A DNA stretch of 64,000 bases from Variovorax sp. (lineage in GTDB: Bacteria > Pseudomonadota > Gammaproteobacteria > Burkholderiales > Burkholderiaceae_C), in assembly GCA_017744285.1 (NCBI GenBank), contig JAGIBP010000007.1:55264-119263 (forward strand), written 5' to 3'. The notes under the pieces were generated by a model. The model was not told the DNA's origin. It searched no databases and was given only the letters and a program-made list of their open reading frames with translations. Every line of letters begins with the position of its first letter. Position 1 is the first letter of the stretch. Below, piece after piece: positions 1 to 8,433 of this stretch. Both the position numbers and the translations under genes were made by a program.

Positions 1-623
1 TCGCTCGCCAGCATCGGCACCAGCTCGCGCTCGAGATCGCGGCCCGCGATGGTGTAGTAGGCCTGCAGCGATTCGAAGCGCGACAGCCCGAGCCGTTCGG
101 CCACGCCGAGCGCCTTGACGATCTGCCATGCCGCCCAGTTGGAGACGCCGACGTAGCGCACATGCCCCTGGCGCACGAGCTGGTCGAGCGCGCGGACCGT
201 CTCCTCGATCGGCGTGGCAGGGTCGAAGCCATGGATCTGGTAGAGGTCGATGTGGTCGAGCTGCAGCCGCCTGAGGCTCGCCTTCACGCCGTCCATGATG
301 TGCCCGCGCGAGGCGCCGCGCGCGTTCGGGCCCGGGCCCATCTCGCTGAAGACCTTGGTCGCGACGATCACGTTCTCGCGCGGCACCTTGAGGTTCTTCA
401 GGGCCTGTCCGGTGATCTGCTCCGCGAGGCCGCCCGAGTAGGTGTCGGCGGTGTCTATGAAGTTGATGCCGGCATCGAGTGCCGAACCGACCAGCCGCTC
501 GGCGTCGGCCTGCTGCAGGTCGCCGATCTGGGCCCAGATGCCCTCGCCGCCGCCGAAGGTCATGGTGCCCAGGCACAACTCGGACACGAACAGGCCGGTG
601 CGGCCCAAAGGAAGGTAACGCAT
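1..623 (-). CDS. Aldo/keto reductase, C-terminus cut by window edge
   Basis: NADPH-dependent aldo/keto reductase of the Tas/YajO-like (AKR) superfamily. The visible N-terminal 207 residues begin MRYLPLGRTG and contain the family pattern LCLGTMTFGG, the active-site aspartate-tyrosine segment DTADTYSGG, a lysine in VIVATKV and the histidine of DLYQIHGFD, which together supply the Asp/Tyr/Lys/His tetrad. ATG at 623 is preceded by a GGAGAG ribosome site. The remaining third of the barrel lies left of the window. The substrate cannot be told from sequence; such enzymes reduce aldehydes and ketones in the cytosol. No operon partner is visible, since the next gene to the right is on the same strand but 180 bases upstream. 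Confidence 0.9.
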   Translation of the reverse strand, partial: MRYLPLGRTGLFVSELCLGTMTFGGGEGIWAQIGDLQQADAERLVGSALDAGINFIDTADTYSGGLAEQITGQALKNLKVPRENVIVATKVFSEMGPGPNARGASRGHIMDGVKASLRRLQLDHIDLYQIHGFDPATPIEETVRALDQLVRQGHVRYVGVSNWAAWQIVKALGVAERLGLSRFESLQAYYTIAGRDLERELVPMLAS

Positions 624-804
624 GGGAAGACTCTCCTTGAAGCGAATGCGCGAGCATAGGGCGCTCCAGGGAATCCTGCTGGCGCCGCGCCCTGCTGGCC
701 CGCCGCGACGCCGTCATGCGAATGTCGTCATCTCCGCCGCCAAGCCCGGCTGGCGCCGCCCTGGAGATTTCTCATGATATACCGCACCGTTGACGCCGAA
801 CGCC

Positions 805-1407
805 TCAGAGCCCGACGAGGAAGTGCGAGAGGTTCTCGATGTCCTCGTCGCTGAGGGTGTTCGCCACGCTCGTCATCGTGCCGGCATCGTTGGTGCGCTT
901 CTTCGTCTTGAAATCGCTGAGCTGCTTGACGATGTAGTCGTGGTTCTGCCCGGCCACCCGCGGGATCTCGTTCTGGCCGGCAAATCCGCCGAGGTGGCAC
1001 ATGGTGCACAGCGTTTCCTCGGCCTTGAGCTTGCCCAGCTTCGCCTTGGCCGGATCGGCCGCGAACTTCTGGGGCGGCGGCTTCTGCTTCGAGAAGTAGT
1101 CCGCCAGCTCGCGCATCTCGTCCCGGCTCATGTCCTTCACGAGCGGCGCCATGATCTCGTTCACGCGACGCCCCTCCTGGAAGTCGCGCAACTGCAGGTA
1201 GAGATAGCGAGAGGTCTGGCCCGCGATGATCGGGTAGACGGGCAGGATCGGCTGCCCGTCGGCGCCATGGCAGGCCGCGCACGCCGCCGCCTTCGCGGGC
1301 ACGGCGGCCGGTTGCTGCGCGCCCGCGAGGCCGCTCGACAACGCCACGCCGGCCACGAGGGCCAGCGCGGCGACACGCTTCAGGCGGGTGATGGAAGCGC
1401 CCGCCAC
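805..1407 (-). CDS. Periplasmic dihaem cytochrome c (c4-like)
   Basis: A 200-residue exported c-type cytochrome. A signal peptide (about residues 1-28, ending near GLAGAQQ) is followed by two haem-c domains, each with one CxxCH site: CAACH near residue 44 and CTMCH near residue 135. Two-domain cytochromes of this c4 type carry electrons in the periplasm towards terminal oxidases. The GTG start overlaps the TAG stop of the PQQ dehydrogenase upstream by a single base (TAGTG), which implies translational coupling and suggests that this protein is the electron acceptor of that enzyme. The acceptor role is inferred from position; the haem sites are seen directly. Confidence 0.88.
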   Translation of the reverse strand: MAGASITRLKRVAALALVAGVALSSGLAGAQQPAAVPAKAAACAACHGADGQPILPVYPIIAGQTSRYLYLQLRDFQEGRRVNEIMAPLVKDMSRDEMRELADYFSKQKPPPQKFAADPAKAKLGKLKAEETLCTMCHLGGFAGQNEIPRVAGQNHDYIVKQLSDFKTKKRTNDAGTMTSVANTLSDEDIENLSHFLVGL

Positions 1408-3137
1408 TACAAGCCGAACACCACGACCGAGTTGCCGCGCTTGAAGTCGAGCTGCGTGTTGCCGCCCGCCGCGACCGCGATGTACTGCTTGCCGTTCACG
1501 GTGTACGACACCGCCGGCGCATTCACGCCCGCCCCGCACTGGTACTCCCACAGCTTCTTGCCGGTCTTGGCGTCGAAGGCGCGGAAGAGACCGTTGCCCT
1601 CGCCGTTGAAGACCAGGTTGCCCCCGGTCGCGAGCACGCCGCCGATGAGCGGCTGCTCGGTGTCGAACTTCCACGCCAGCTTGCCGGTGTCGAGGTTCAC
1701 CGCCGCGAGGCGCCCCCACTGCTTCTCGGAGGGGATCACCTTGAACGCGCCGCCGAGCCACAGCTTGCCGCCGGGGTATTTCGATTCCTCGACGTGGTAG
1801 GTCATCGGCTGGTGCAGGTTGGCCGCGTAGGCGATGCGCAGGTTGGGGTTGATCGCCATCGGGCTCCACTCGACGCCGCCATTGGCACCGGGCAGCATGC
1901 GCGCGCCGTCCTTGGTCGGCAGCACCCACATGTTCTCCTGCGGCACCATCGCTTCGCTGTAGCGGATGAGTTCGCCGGTCGCGCGGTCGTGCACGTAGAC
2001 GTGCCCGGTCTTGCCGCCGTGGATCGCGACCTTGCGCGTCTTGCCGTCCTTGCCCTTGGCCTCGGTCAGGATCACGGGCGAGGCGGCATCCAGGTCCCAC
2101 ACGTCGTGCGGGACGTACTGGTAGTGCCACTTGTAGGCGCCCGAATCGAGATCGATCGCCACGATCGAGTCGGTGTAGAGGTTGTCCCCCGGCCGCTCGG
2201 CGCCATAGAGGTCCGGGCTCGGGTTGCCGACCACGAAGATCACCGACTTGGTTTCCCTGTCGATCGCGGGGGCCATCCACACGCCGCCGCCCAGCGTCTT
2301 GTAGAAGTCGCCGCCGGCTTTCTCGAACTGCGCCTTCTCGGCCGCGATGTCACGCAGCATGTCGCGCTGGGTCGCATCCTTCGGCGCCCAGACGCCTTCG
2401 TGGCCCTTCTCGGGGATGGTGTTGAAGGTCCACAGCAGCTTGCCGTCCTTCGCGTCGAATGCCTTCACGAAGCCGCGCACGCCGTACTCGCCGCCGTTGG
2501 TGCCGATGAGCACCTTGCCGTCGATCGCCACCGGCGCCATGGTCTCGGAATAGCCGAGCTCGGGGTCCGCGATCTGCGTGGACCACAGCAGCGCGCCGGT
2601 CTTCGCGTCGAGCGCGACCAGCTTGGAGTCGAGCGTGCCCATGTAGAGCCTGTCGTCCATCACCGCCACGCCGCGGTTGTTCGGTCCGCAGCAGAAGGTC
2701 GTGACCGGCCCCATCTTGTGCTTGTAGTGCCAGAACTCCTTGCCCGTCGCCGCGTCGATCGCGTAGACGTGGTTGTACGAGGTGGTGAGGAACATCACGC
2801 CGTCGACGACGATCGGCGCGGTCTCCATCGACTCGACCACCTCGGTCTGGAACGTGAAGACCGGGTGCAGCTTCGAGACATTGGCGGTGTTGATCTGCCT
2901 GGCCGGATGGAACCGGGTCTGCGCATAGCTCATGTTCGAGTGCAGGAAGTTGTTGGCGTCCTTGTCGGCCGCGTCGAGCTTCTGCTGCGGCACCGAGATC
3001 GACTTGGGCACCGGCGCGCCGGTCGCTCCCTGGTTCGGGACTTCGGCCTGGCCGAAGGCACCGACAGAGATGAGGCCGAGCACCGGCCCGGCAACGAGCG
3101 TACGGCGCAAGTGATGCGTGAACCTGGTCTTCTTCAT
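1407..3137 (-). CDS. PQQ-dependent alcohol dehydrogenase, lanthanide-type DxD motif
   Basis: A 576-residue periplasmic quinoprotein of the methanol/ethanol dehydrogenase family: signal peptide (MKKTRF to about AFGQA) followed by an eight-bladed PQQ propeller. Visible hallmarks are the adjacent cysteines C149-C150 in FCCGP (the disulfide ring next to PQQ), GGEYGVRG (metal/PQQ glutamate), GNPSP (asparagine ligand) and PHDVWDLD, where D348 is the catalytic base. D350, two residues on, sits where XoxF/PedH enzymes carry the extra aspartate that binds a lanthanide and calcium enzymes have Ala, Ser or Thr. There is no fused haem domain; the coupled cytochrome c supplies one. ATG 3137 is chosen because GAGGAGA precedes it. 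Substrate (an alcohol or aldehyde) is unknown. Confidence 0.9.
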   Translation of the reverse strand: MKKTRFTHHLRRTLVAGPVLGLISVGAFGQAEVPNQGATGAPVPKSISVPQQKLDAADKDANNFLHSNMSYAQTRFHPARQINTANVSKLHPVFTFQTEVVESMETAPIVVDGVMFLTTSYNHVYAIDAATGKEFWHYKHKMGPVTTFCCGPNNRGVAVMDDRLYMGTLDSKLVALDAKTGALLWSTQIADPELGYSETMAPVAIDGKVLIGTNGGEYGVRGFVKAFDAKDGKLLWTFNTIPEKGHEGVWAPKDATQRDMLRDIAAEKAQFEKAGGDFYKTLGGGVWMAPAIDRETKSVIFVVGNPSPDLYGAERPGDNLYTDSIVAIDLDSGAYKWHYQYVPHDVWDLDAASPVILTEAKGKDGKTRKVAIHGGKTGHVYVHDRATGELIRYSEAMVPQENMWVLPTKDGARMLPGANGGVEWSPMAINPNLRIAYAANLHQPMTYHVEESKYPGGKLWLGGAFKVIPSEKQWGRLAAVNLDTGKLAWKFDTEQPLIGGVLATGGNLVFNGEGNGLFRAFDAKTGKKLWEYQCGAGVNAPAVSYTVNGKQYIAVAAGGNTQLDFKRGNSVVVFGL

Positions 3138-3365
3138 CGCGGGTCTCCTCAGGCTGTTCTTGAGCCACTTAGCCACCGCGGCGGCACCGGGAACCGGCGT
3201 CGCAAGGCGTATGCGGGGCGTCGGTGGATGCGCGCCCGCGAAGGCCCCAACCGCCGATCAAATGGCGGCCCTGCCTCGCCTCGCTTGCAAGCGTAGCCAC
3301 ATTCAGGTCCACTGAATAGCGGATTCTTGCGGTGCACCGCAACATTCGATGATGGAGAAGCGACC

Positions 3366-4052
3366 ATGAATCGACCCGCCTCATTGACCGGCCTCGGACT
3401 GCCCGCGCTCATGCTCTGGAGTTGCGCGCTGGCGCTTTCGACCCTCTGCAACGATGCGGCCGCGCAGGCCGAGACCGACCCGAGTCCGCATGCGCAATTG
3501 CTGGTGGCGGCGCGCACCGGCCAGACCGAGCGCGCGAAGCAGCTGATCGCGCAGGGCGCATCCGTCAACGCGCGCAACCCGGTGGGCAAGACGCCGCTCT
3601 TCATCGCCTGCGAGAAGGGCAACACCGCGCTCGGCGTCGCGCTGATCGAGGCCCGGGCCGACGTCAACATGCCCTCGACCAGCCACGTCACGCCCCTGAT
3701 GGCGGCCAGCTACAGCGGCAACGCCGAGCTCGTGAAGCGCCTGCTCGCCGCCGGTGCGCGCACCGACCCGGTGGACCGCATGAACAAGTCAGCGCCGGTT
3801 TACGCGGCCGCCCAGGGCCACACGGCGGTGCTCGATGCGCTGCTCGGCGCGGGCGTGGACGTGAACGCCACCTACGAGCACGAGCTCACGCTGCTGATGT
3901 GGGCTGCCGGGCAGGGGCACGCGGACACCGTGCGGCTGCTGCTCGCGCGCGGGGCGCGCAGCGAGATGCGCGACGACCGGGGCCTCACGGCCTTCGACAT
4001 CGCGCGAAGCGCCGGGCAAGGCGAGACGGTGCAGGCCGCCGGATTGCACTAG
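3366..4052 (+). CDS. Exported ankyrin-repeat protein
   Basis: A 228-residue protein with a signal peptide (about residues 1-34, ending in AAAQA) followed by five or six 33-residue ankyrin repeats; examples are NPVGKTPLFIACEKGN, SHVTPLMAASYSGN and HELTLLMWAAGQGH. It should be a periplasmic protein-binding scaffold with no enzymatic activity. The start ATG at 3366 follows GGAGAAG. It is divergent from the PQQ dehydrogenase (228-base gap) and convergent with ylqF: the two stop codons share one CTAG tetranucleotide at 4049-4052, leaving no room for a separate terminator. The partner protein is unknown. Confidence 0.85.
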   Translation: MNRPASLTGLGLPALMLWSCALALSTLCNDAAAQAETDPSPHAQLLVAARTGQTERAKQLIAQGASVNARNPVGKTPLFIACEKGNTALGVALIEARADVNMPSTSHVTPLMAASYSGNAELVKRLLAAGARTDPVDRMNKSAPVYAAAQGHTAVLDALLGAGVDVNATYEHELTLLMWAAGQGHADTVRLLLARGARSEMRDDRGLTAFDIARSAGQGETVQAAGLH

Positions 4053-5005
4053 GGCTCTTCCGTGGGCGCCTCGTCCGCGTCCGGCTGGCCGCCTTTCTTG
4101 CGCGCCTTGCGCGCGTCCTTCTTCGCCTGGCGCCGGGCGTCGGCCTCCTGGCCGGCCGCGAGCCACTGCGCGAACTCCTCGGGTGTCTCGAGCGTGATAC
4201 GCCCCAGGTTGCCGCTGCGGAATTCGTGCATCACGATTTCTGCCGCCTTCTGCAGGTTGACGCGTCCCTTGCCCAGCAGCGCACCGCGCTTGCGGCCGAT
4301 CGCATCGAGCACCTCTTCGTCCGAGAGGCCGGCGATCGGCTCGATGGCGAAGCGCGCCTGGACCTGCGCCGCATAGTGCTGCTTCAGGTAGGCGAGCAGT
4401 TCGAGCGCCACCTCCTCCTCGTCGAAGGCGTTGCGCCCCACCGCGCCGCTGGCGGCCAGGTTGTAGCCGCTCTTGGCGACGATGATGCGCGGCCACAGCA
4501 TGCCCGGCGTGTCCCACAGGTAGAAGTCGTCGGCCAGCACGATGCGCTGTTCCAGCTTGGTGATGCCGGCCTCGTCGCCCGTCTTGGCCTTGCGGCTGCC
4601 GGTGAGCGTATTGATGAGCGTGGACTTGCCGACATTGGGAATGCCGCAGATGAGCACGCGCATCGGCTTGGCCATGCCGCCGCGCGTCGGCGCGAGCGCG
4701 TGGCAGGCATCGATGATCTGGCGTGCCGGCGCGGTCTGGCTCGCGTCGAGGCCGATGGCGCGCGTGTCGGGCCGGGCGTTGTAGTGGGCGAGCCAGCGCT
4801 CGGTGCGCTCGGGGTCGGCCAGGTCCTGCTTGTTGAGCACCTTGAGCGCCGGCTTGTGGCCGGTGAGTTCGGCCAGCATCGGATTGGCGCTGGAGCCGGG
4901 CAGCCGGGCATCGAGCAGCTCGATGACCACGTCGATGTCCTTGATGCGCTCGGCGATGGCCTTCTTGGTCAGGTGCATGTGACCGGGGAACCACTGGATG
5001 GCCAT
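4049..5005 (-). CDS. ylqF: Ribosome biogenesis GTPase YlqF/RbgA
   Basis: A 318-residue circularly permuted GTPase that acts in late assembly of the large ribosomal subunit. The order of GTP-binding motifs is the permuted one: G4 LNKQDL (about residue 59) comes first, then G1 GIPNVGKST (about 120), then G3 DTPGM (about 165). The N-terminus IQWFPGHM is the diagnostic YlqF signature. A basic C-terminal tail (RRQAKKDARKARKK) probably contacts rRNA. ATG at 5005 is unambiguous. Its stop overlaps that of the convergent ankyrin gene by four bases. Confidence 0.95.
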   Translation of the reverse strand: MAIQWFPGHMHLTKKAIAERIKDIDVVIELLDARLPGSSANPMLAELTGHKPALKVLNKQDLADPERTERWLAHYNARPDTRAIGLDASQTAPARQIIDACHALAPTRGGMAKPMRVLICGIPNVGKSTLINTLTGSRKAKTGDEAGITKLEQRIVLADDFYLWDTPGMLWPRIIVAKSGYNLAASGAVGRNAFDEEEVALELLAYLKQHYAAQVQARFAIEPIAGLSDEEVLDAIGRKRGALLGKGRVNLQKAAEIVMHEFRSGNLGRITLETPEEFAQWLAAGQEADARRQAKKDARKARKKGGQPDADEAPTEEP

Positions 5006-5065
5006 CGCGAATGTCTTTCTCTGGTGTGTCGGTGAAGCGGAGCGCGGATTGTCGCGCCTCTCTCC

Positions 5066-5965
5066 TCAGGCGCTGAGCGCGGAGCGGTAGCGGCGGCTGC
5101 ACGGGATGCGGGTGCCGTCGCGCATGTGCAAGCGGGCCTCGCCGCCCTCCAGCGGTTCGATCTCGGCGATGCGGTCGAGGTTGGCCGCGTAGCTGCGGTG
5201 CACGCGCACGAAGCGCGCCGGGTCGAGCTGCGCGAGGAAATCCGTGAGCGTGGCGCGCAGCAGGTAGTCGTGGCCGTTGACGCGCAGGCCGACGTAGTTG
5301 CCCTGGGCCTGGAGCCAGTCGATGTCGGCCGCCGCGATCAGGAACTCGCGGCGCAGCTTGCGCACCAGGAAGCGATCGGGCCGCTGCGCCGGCGGCGCGG
5401 TCACCTCGTCGGGCACGGACGCGGCGACCGGTTCCGGCCCCGGCGTGCCTTCGGGCGGATCGAGCACCCGGGCCTCCCCCTGCAGCCGCAGCATGAACGC
5501 CCGGTAGCTCCACAGCGCGATGAGGATGAGCGCGTAGGTCCGCGCGTCCTTCAGGTACTCGTAGGGCCAGGTCGACAGCCAGTCGCCGAAGTCGTAGCGC
5601 AGGCCCGCCCCGCGATAGACAAGCTTGCGCATGCCGACCATCAGCGCCACGTGCAACAGGCTGAACACGACACTGCCCAGCACATGCCAGCCGATGTCGC
5701 GGCGCCAGACGGGCCAGCGCAAAGGAAAGCGACGCTCGAACGCGACCACCGCCGGCACCAGCGCCAGCAGCGCGAGATGGCTGGTCAACTCCCAGGCCAC
5801 CGGCTGCCAGGCGGGAATGCCGCGCCCGGACTGGCGCACGTCGATCACCGCGACCGTGGTGGCGATCGCCGCCTGGACGGCCATGACTGCCACCCAGAAT
5901 CCCGCCTCGGCCCATCGCCGATATGGCTGGTAGCGCTCGAAGAGGTTCTTCCCAGGCTCGCTCAT
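5066..5965 (-). CDS. Membrane-anchored LytTR transcriptional regulator
   Basis: A 299-residue regulator. The first 175 residues hold about four hydrophobic helices (for example GFWVAVMAVQAAIATTVAV and ALLALVPAVVAF). A proline-rich linker (about 170-195) then leads to a C-terminal LytTR DNA-binding domain with IDWLQAQGNYVGL, the RFVRVHRSY box and IPCSRRYRSAL. LytTR domains bind direct repeats about 21 bp apart. There is no receiver domain, so the signal is probably sensed within the membrane part. The gene is divergent from the acyltransferase at 6106, with 140 bases between them, which is its most likely target; that link is inferred from position. Confidence 0.85.
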   Translation of the reverse strand: MSEPGKNLFERYQPYRRWAEAGFWVAVMAVQAAIATTVAVIDVRQSGRGIPAWQPVAWELTSHLALLALVPAVVAFERRFPLRWPVWRRDIGWHVLGSVVFSLLHVALMVGMRKLVYRGAGLRYDFGDWLSTWPYEYLKDARTYALILIALWSYRAFMLRLQGEARVLDPPEGTPGPEPVAASVPDEVTAPPAQRPDRFLVRKLRREFLIAAADIDWLQAQGNYVGLRVNGHDYLLRATLTDFLAQLDPARFVRVHRSYAANLDRIAEIEPLEGGEARLHMRDGTRIPCSRRYRSALSA

Positions 5966-6105
5966 GAACTGCGGATTCTCACGAATCCGGGCCCTTTTTC
6001 GTCCCTCCCGACCCGCCGCTCGTCACAAAAGCGCCGCGGCTCGTCCCCCGGCCCCTCTTCGGCCCGGCGTGCGCTCCCACCATCCGCCCAACAAGGAGCG
6101 ACACC

Positions 6106-7299
6106 ATGACCACCACCGAACGGCGCCACGACATCGATGCACTGCGTGCCCTGGCCTTCGCCTTGCTCATCCTCTACCACGTCGGCATGTACTACGTGGC
6201 GGGCTGGCCCTGGCACCTGAAGAGCCCCCACGCGGCCGAATGGCTGCGCTGGCCGATGGTGGTCGTCAACGTCTGGCGCATGGACCTGGTGTTCCTGATC
6301 TCGGGCGTGGCCTTCGGCTTCCTGAGCCGCAGCCGCGGCCCGCTGTCGCTGATCGGCCATCGCAGCGTGAGGCTTCTGGTGCCGCTCGTCTTCGGCATGG
6401 CGGTCGTCGTGCCCTACCAGGCCTATGCGCAGGGCGTCGCCAACGGGCTCGTCGCGCCCGGCTTCGCGGCCTTCATGCTGCGTTATCTCTCGGGGGGTCC
6501 GTGGCCCAGGGGCGCCTTCGACGGCTCGGATTTTCCGATGACCTGGAACCATCTCTGGTACCTGGCCTACCTCTTCGTCTACACGGCGCTGCTGGCCTTG
6601 CTGCTGCCGCTGCTGCGCTCGCGGGCCGGGCTCGCGCTGCGCGCGGCCTTTGTCGGCCTGCGCGGGTGGCGGCTGATCGCGGCGCCGACGCTGCCGCTGC
6701 TCCTGTTCACGCTCTGGCTGGGCCCGCGCTTCCCGGCCACGCACGACATGGTGCACGACTGGTATCTGCATGCGCTGTACTTCACCGTGTTCCTCTACGG
6801 CTACTGGATGGGCGTCCATGAAGAAATCTGGCGCGAGCTCGATCGCCTGCGCCGGCCCGCGCTGGCGCTGGCGGCGGCGTGCCTCGGCGCCTACCTTGCG
6901 CTGCGCTTCACCGCCATCGGCGCGACGGCGCCCGCCTGGGTCGCCCGTGCGCTGCGCGCCCTGTACCTCTGGAGCGCGATCATGGCCGTCCTGGGTTTTG
7001 CGCACCGCCATCTCGACCGCCCCTGGCCATGGCTGCGCTGGGCCAACGACTCGGTCTATCCCTGGCACATGCTGCACCAGACGCTGATCATTCTGGCGGC
7101 CGTCGCGCTCGCACCGCTGCGGCTCGGGCCCTGGCTGGAACCGGCGGCCATCGTGGCGCTCACGGCGGCCGGGTGCTGGGTGCTGACCGATGCGCTGATC
7201 CGGCGCGTGCGGTGGCTGCGCCCGCTGTTCGGGCTGCCGCGCCGGGCGCCGCCGCGGCGGCCGTCGCCGAATGGAAGTACCGCCATTGTGGGCATTTGA
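6106..7299 (+). CDS. Acyltransferase family 3 membrane protein (OpgC/MdoC-like)
   Basis: A 397-residue polytopic inner-membrane acyltransferase with roughly ten hydrophobic helices. The N-terminus RRHDIDALRALAF followed by LYHVGMYY is the family-3 signature (R-x-x-D-x-L-R and the catalytic histidine in the first helix). The overall helix pattern and the WHLWYLAYLF-like core (NHLWYLAYL) are closest to OpgC/MdoC proteins, which add succinyl or other acyl groups to periplasmic glucans. The actual acceptor is unknown here, because no opgGH genes are in view. It starts at ATG 6106 after AAGGAG and is divergent from the LytTR regulator. Confidence 0.85.
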   Translation: MTTTERRHDIDALRALAFALLILYHVGMYYVAGWPWHLKSPHAAEWLRWPMVVVNVWRMDLVFLISGVAFGFLSRSRGPLSLIGHRSVRLLVPLVFGMAVVVPYQAYAQGVANGLVAPGFAAFMLRYLSGGPWPRGAFDGSDFPMTWNHLWYLAYLFVYTALLALLLPLLRSRAGLALRAAFVGLRGWRLIAAPTLPLLLFTLWLGPRFPATHDMVHDWYLHALYFTVFLYGYWMGVHEEIWRELDRLRRPALALAAACLGAYLALRFTAIGATAPAWVARALRALYLWSAIMAVLGFAHRHLDRPWPWLRWANDSVYPWHMLHQTLIILAAVALAPLRLGPWLEPAAIVALTAAGCWVLTDALIRRVRWLRPLFGLPRRAPPRRPSPNGSTAIVGI

Positions 7300-7359
7300 C
7301 GGCGGCGCGGGAGCACGCATGCTAGAGGCTTGCCCACCCTGCCGCAAAAGGTGCAAGAC

Positions 7360-7737
7360 ATGCAGATCCAGGTCAACACGAGCAACGGCGTCGAGAACAA
7401 GGAAGCACTGGAGCGCTGGGCCGACGGCCAGCTGCGGCTGAACCTCGGCCGCTTCGCCGATGCGGTGACGCGCATCGAGGTCCACCTGAGCGACGAGAAC
7501 CACGAGGCCAAGGGCGGCGCCGACAAGCGCTGCAGCATGGAGGCGCGCCTCGTCCACCACCAGCCGCTCGCCGTCACCCAGCACGGCGCCAGCCTCGACG
7601 AGGCCTTTCGCGGCGCCGTCGAGAAGCTGAAGCGTTCGCTGGACAACGCGGTCGGGCGGCTCTACGACCACCGCCGCCATCGCGAGACGATCCGCACCGG
7701 CCCCGACGGCGCCGACGCCGGGGAGACCGCGCCTTGA
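7360..7737 (+). CDS. HPF/RaiA-family ribosome-associated protein
   Basis: A 125-residue protein resembling the sigma-54 modulation / ribosome hibernation factor family: an N-terminal beta-alpha fold (MQIQVNTSNGVENKEALERW), a conserved acidic strand IEVHLSDENHEAKGG, and a helix LDEAFRGAVEKLKRSLD followed by a basic tail. Such proteins bind the 30S decoding centre and shut down translation in stationary phase. The length fits the short HPF/YfiA class. I prefer ATG 7360 over an upstream in-frame TTG at 7330, because AAAGGTG precedes it and homologous N-termini begin here. The next gene overlaps by four bases. Confidence 0.75.
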   Translation: MQIQVNTSNGVENKEALERWADGQLRLNLGRFADAVTRIEVHLSDENHEAKGGADKRCSMEARLVHHQPLAVTQHGASLDEAFRGAVEKLKRSLDNAVGRLYDHRRHRETIRTGPDGADAGETAP

Positions 7738-8426
7738 GCCCCTGCGGCGCCGTGCGCGCGCTGGCGCTGGCGCTCCTGGCGTGCGCCTTCTCGGGCGCAG
7801 GAGCCGCCGGGTCGGTCCGCGGCAAGGTCATGCTGGGCGGCGCGCTGCCCGCCTCGGCCAAGGTGCCGGTCACGATCGACCAGTACCTCTGCGGGCAGGA
7901 GAAGCCGGCCGACGACCTGCTGGTGTCGGCCGGGCGCGAGGTCCGCAATGCCGTGGTGTGGATCGAGAACGCCCCGCCCGGCGCGGCGCCCGCGCCGCCG
8001 CAGAAGGTGGAAGTCGACCAGAAGGGATGCACCTTCGTGCCCCGCGTGGTCGTGGTGCCGGCGGGCGGCACGGTCGACTTCCTCAACAGCGACCGGCTGC
8101 TGCACAACATCCACGCCACGCCGAAGGCCAACGTGTCCTTCAACCGGACGCAGCCGATGGGGCGGACGATCCCGATCACCTTTGCACAGCCGGAGATCGT
8201 CCGCATCAACTGCGACCTGCACTCGTGGATGACCGCATGGGTGGTCGTGGCGGCGCACCGCTTCTACGCGGTCACCGGCGCGGACGGCGGATTCGCCTTC
8301 GACGACCTGCCGCCGGGCCAGTACAGGCTGCAGGTGTGGCACGAACGCCTGGGCACGGTGCCTGCCAGCGTGACCGTGGACGACCGGCAGCCGGCGCGGC
8401 TCGTGGTCGAGCTGAAGGCGCGCTGA
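7734..8426 (+). CDS. Periplasmic amicyanin-type cupredoxin with C-terminal beta-sandwich
   Basis: A 230-residue exported protein. A signal peptide (to about residue 25, GAGAAG) is followed by a cupredoxin domain with a complete type 1 copper site: a histidine in LLHNIHATP and the loop CDLHSWM, i.e. Cys-x2-His-x2-Met, the short loop of amicyanin and pseudoazurin. The last 60 residues (ADGGFAFDDLPPGQYRL) are a carboxypeptidase-regulatory-like beta-sandwich. Databases often call such proteins methylamine utilization protein, but no methylamine dehydrogenase is visible here. It probably carries electrons or copper in the periplasm. The TTG start at 7734 overlaps the stop of the HPF-like gene (TTGA), implying coupling. 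Confidence 0.8.
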   Translation: MSPCGAVRALALALLACAFSGAGAAGSVRGKVMLGGALPASAKVPVTIDQYLCGQEKPADDLLVSAGREVRNAVVWIENAPPGAAPAPPQKVEVDQKGCTFVPRVVVVPAGGTVDFLNSDRLLHNIHATPKANVSFNRTQPMGRTIPITFAQPEIVRINCDLHSWMTAWVVVAAHRFYAVTGADGGFAFDDLPPGQYRLQVWHERLGTVPASVTVDDRQPARLVVELKAR

Positions 8427-8433
8427 AGCCGCA

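Noticed and set aside
624..804. Possible short gene between the aldo/keto reductase and the cytochrome
   Set aside because: The minus-strand reading MRNLQGG has only 15 codons or so, no ribosome site and no known family. I see nothing else in this 181-base gap.
3138..3365. Regulatory site between the PQQ dehydrogenase and ankyrin genes
   Set aside because: The 228-base gap was read on both strands; no convincing promoter, palindrome or small gene was found beyond the two ribosome sites.
3422..5035. 537-codon plus-strand open frame across the ankyrin and ylqF genes
   Set aside because: It overlaps a signal-peptide/ankyrin gene in another frame and runs antisense to YlqF, whose G motifs are intact.
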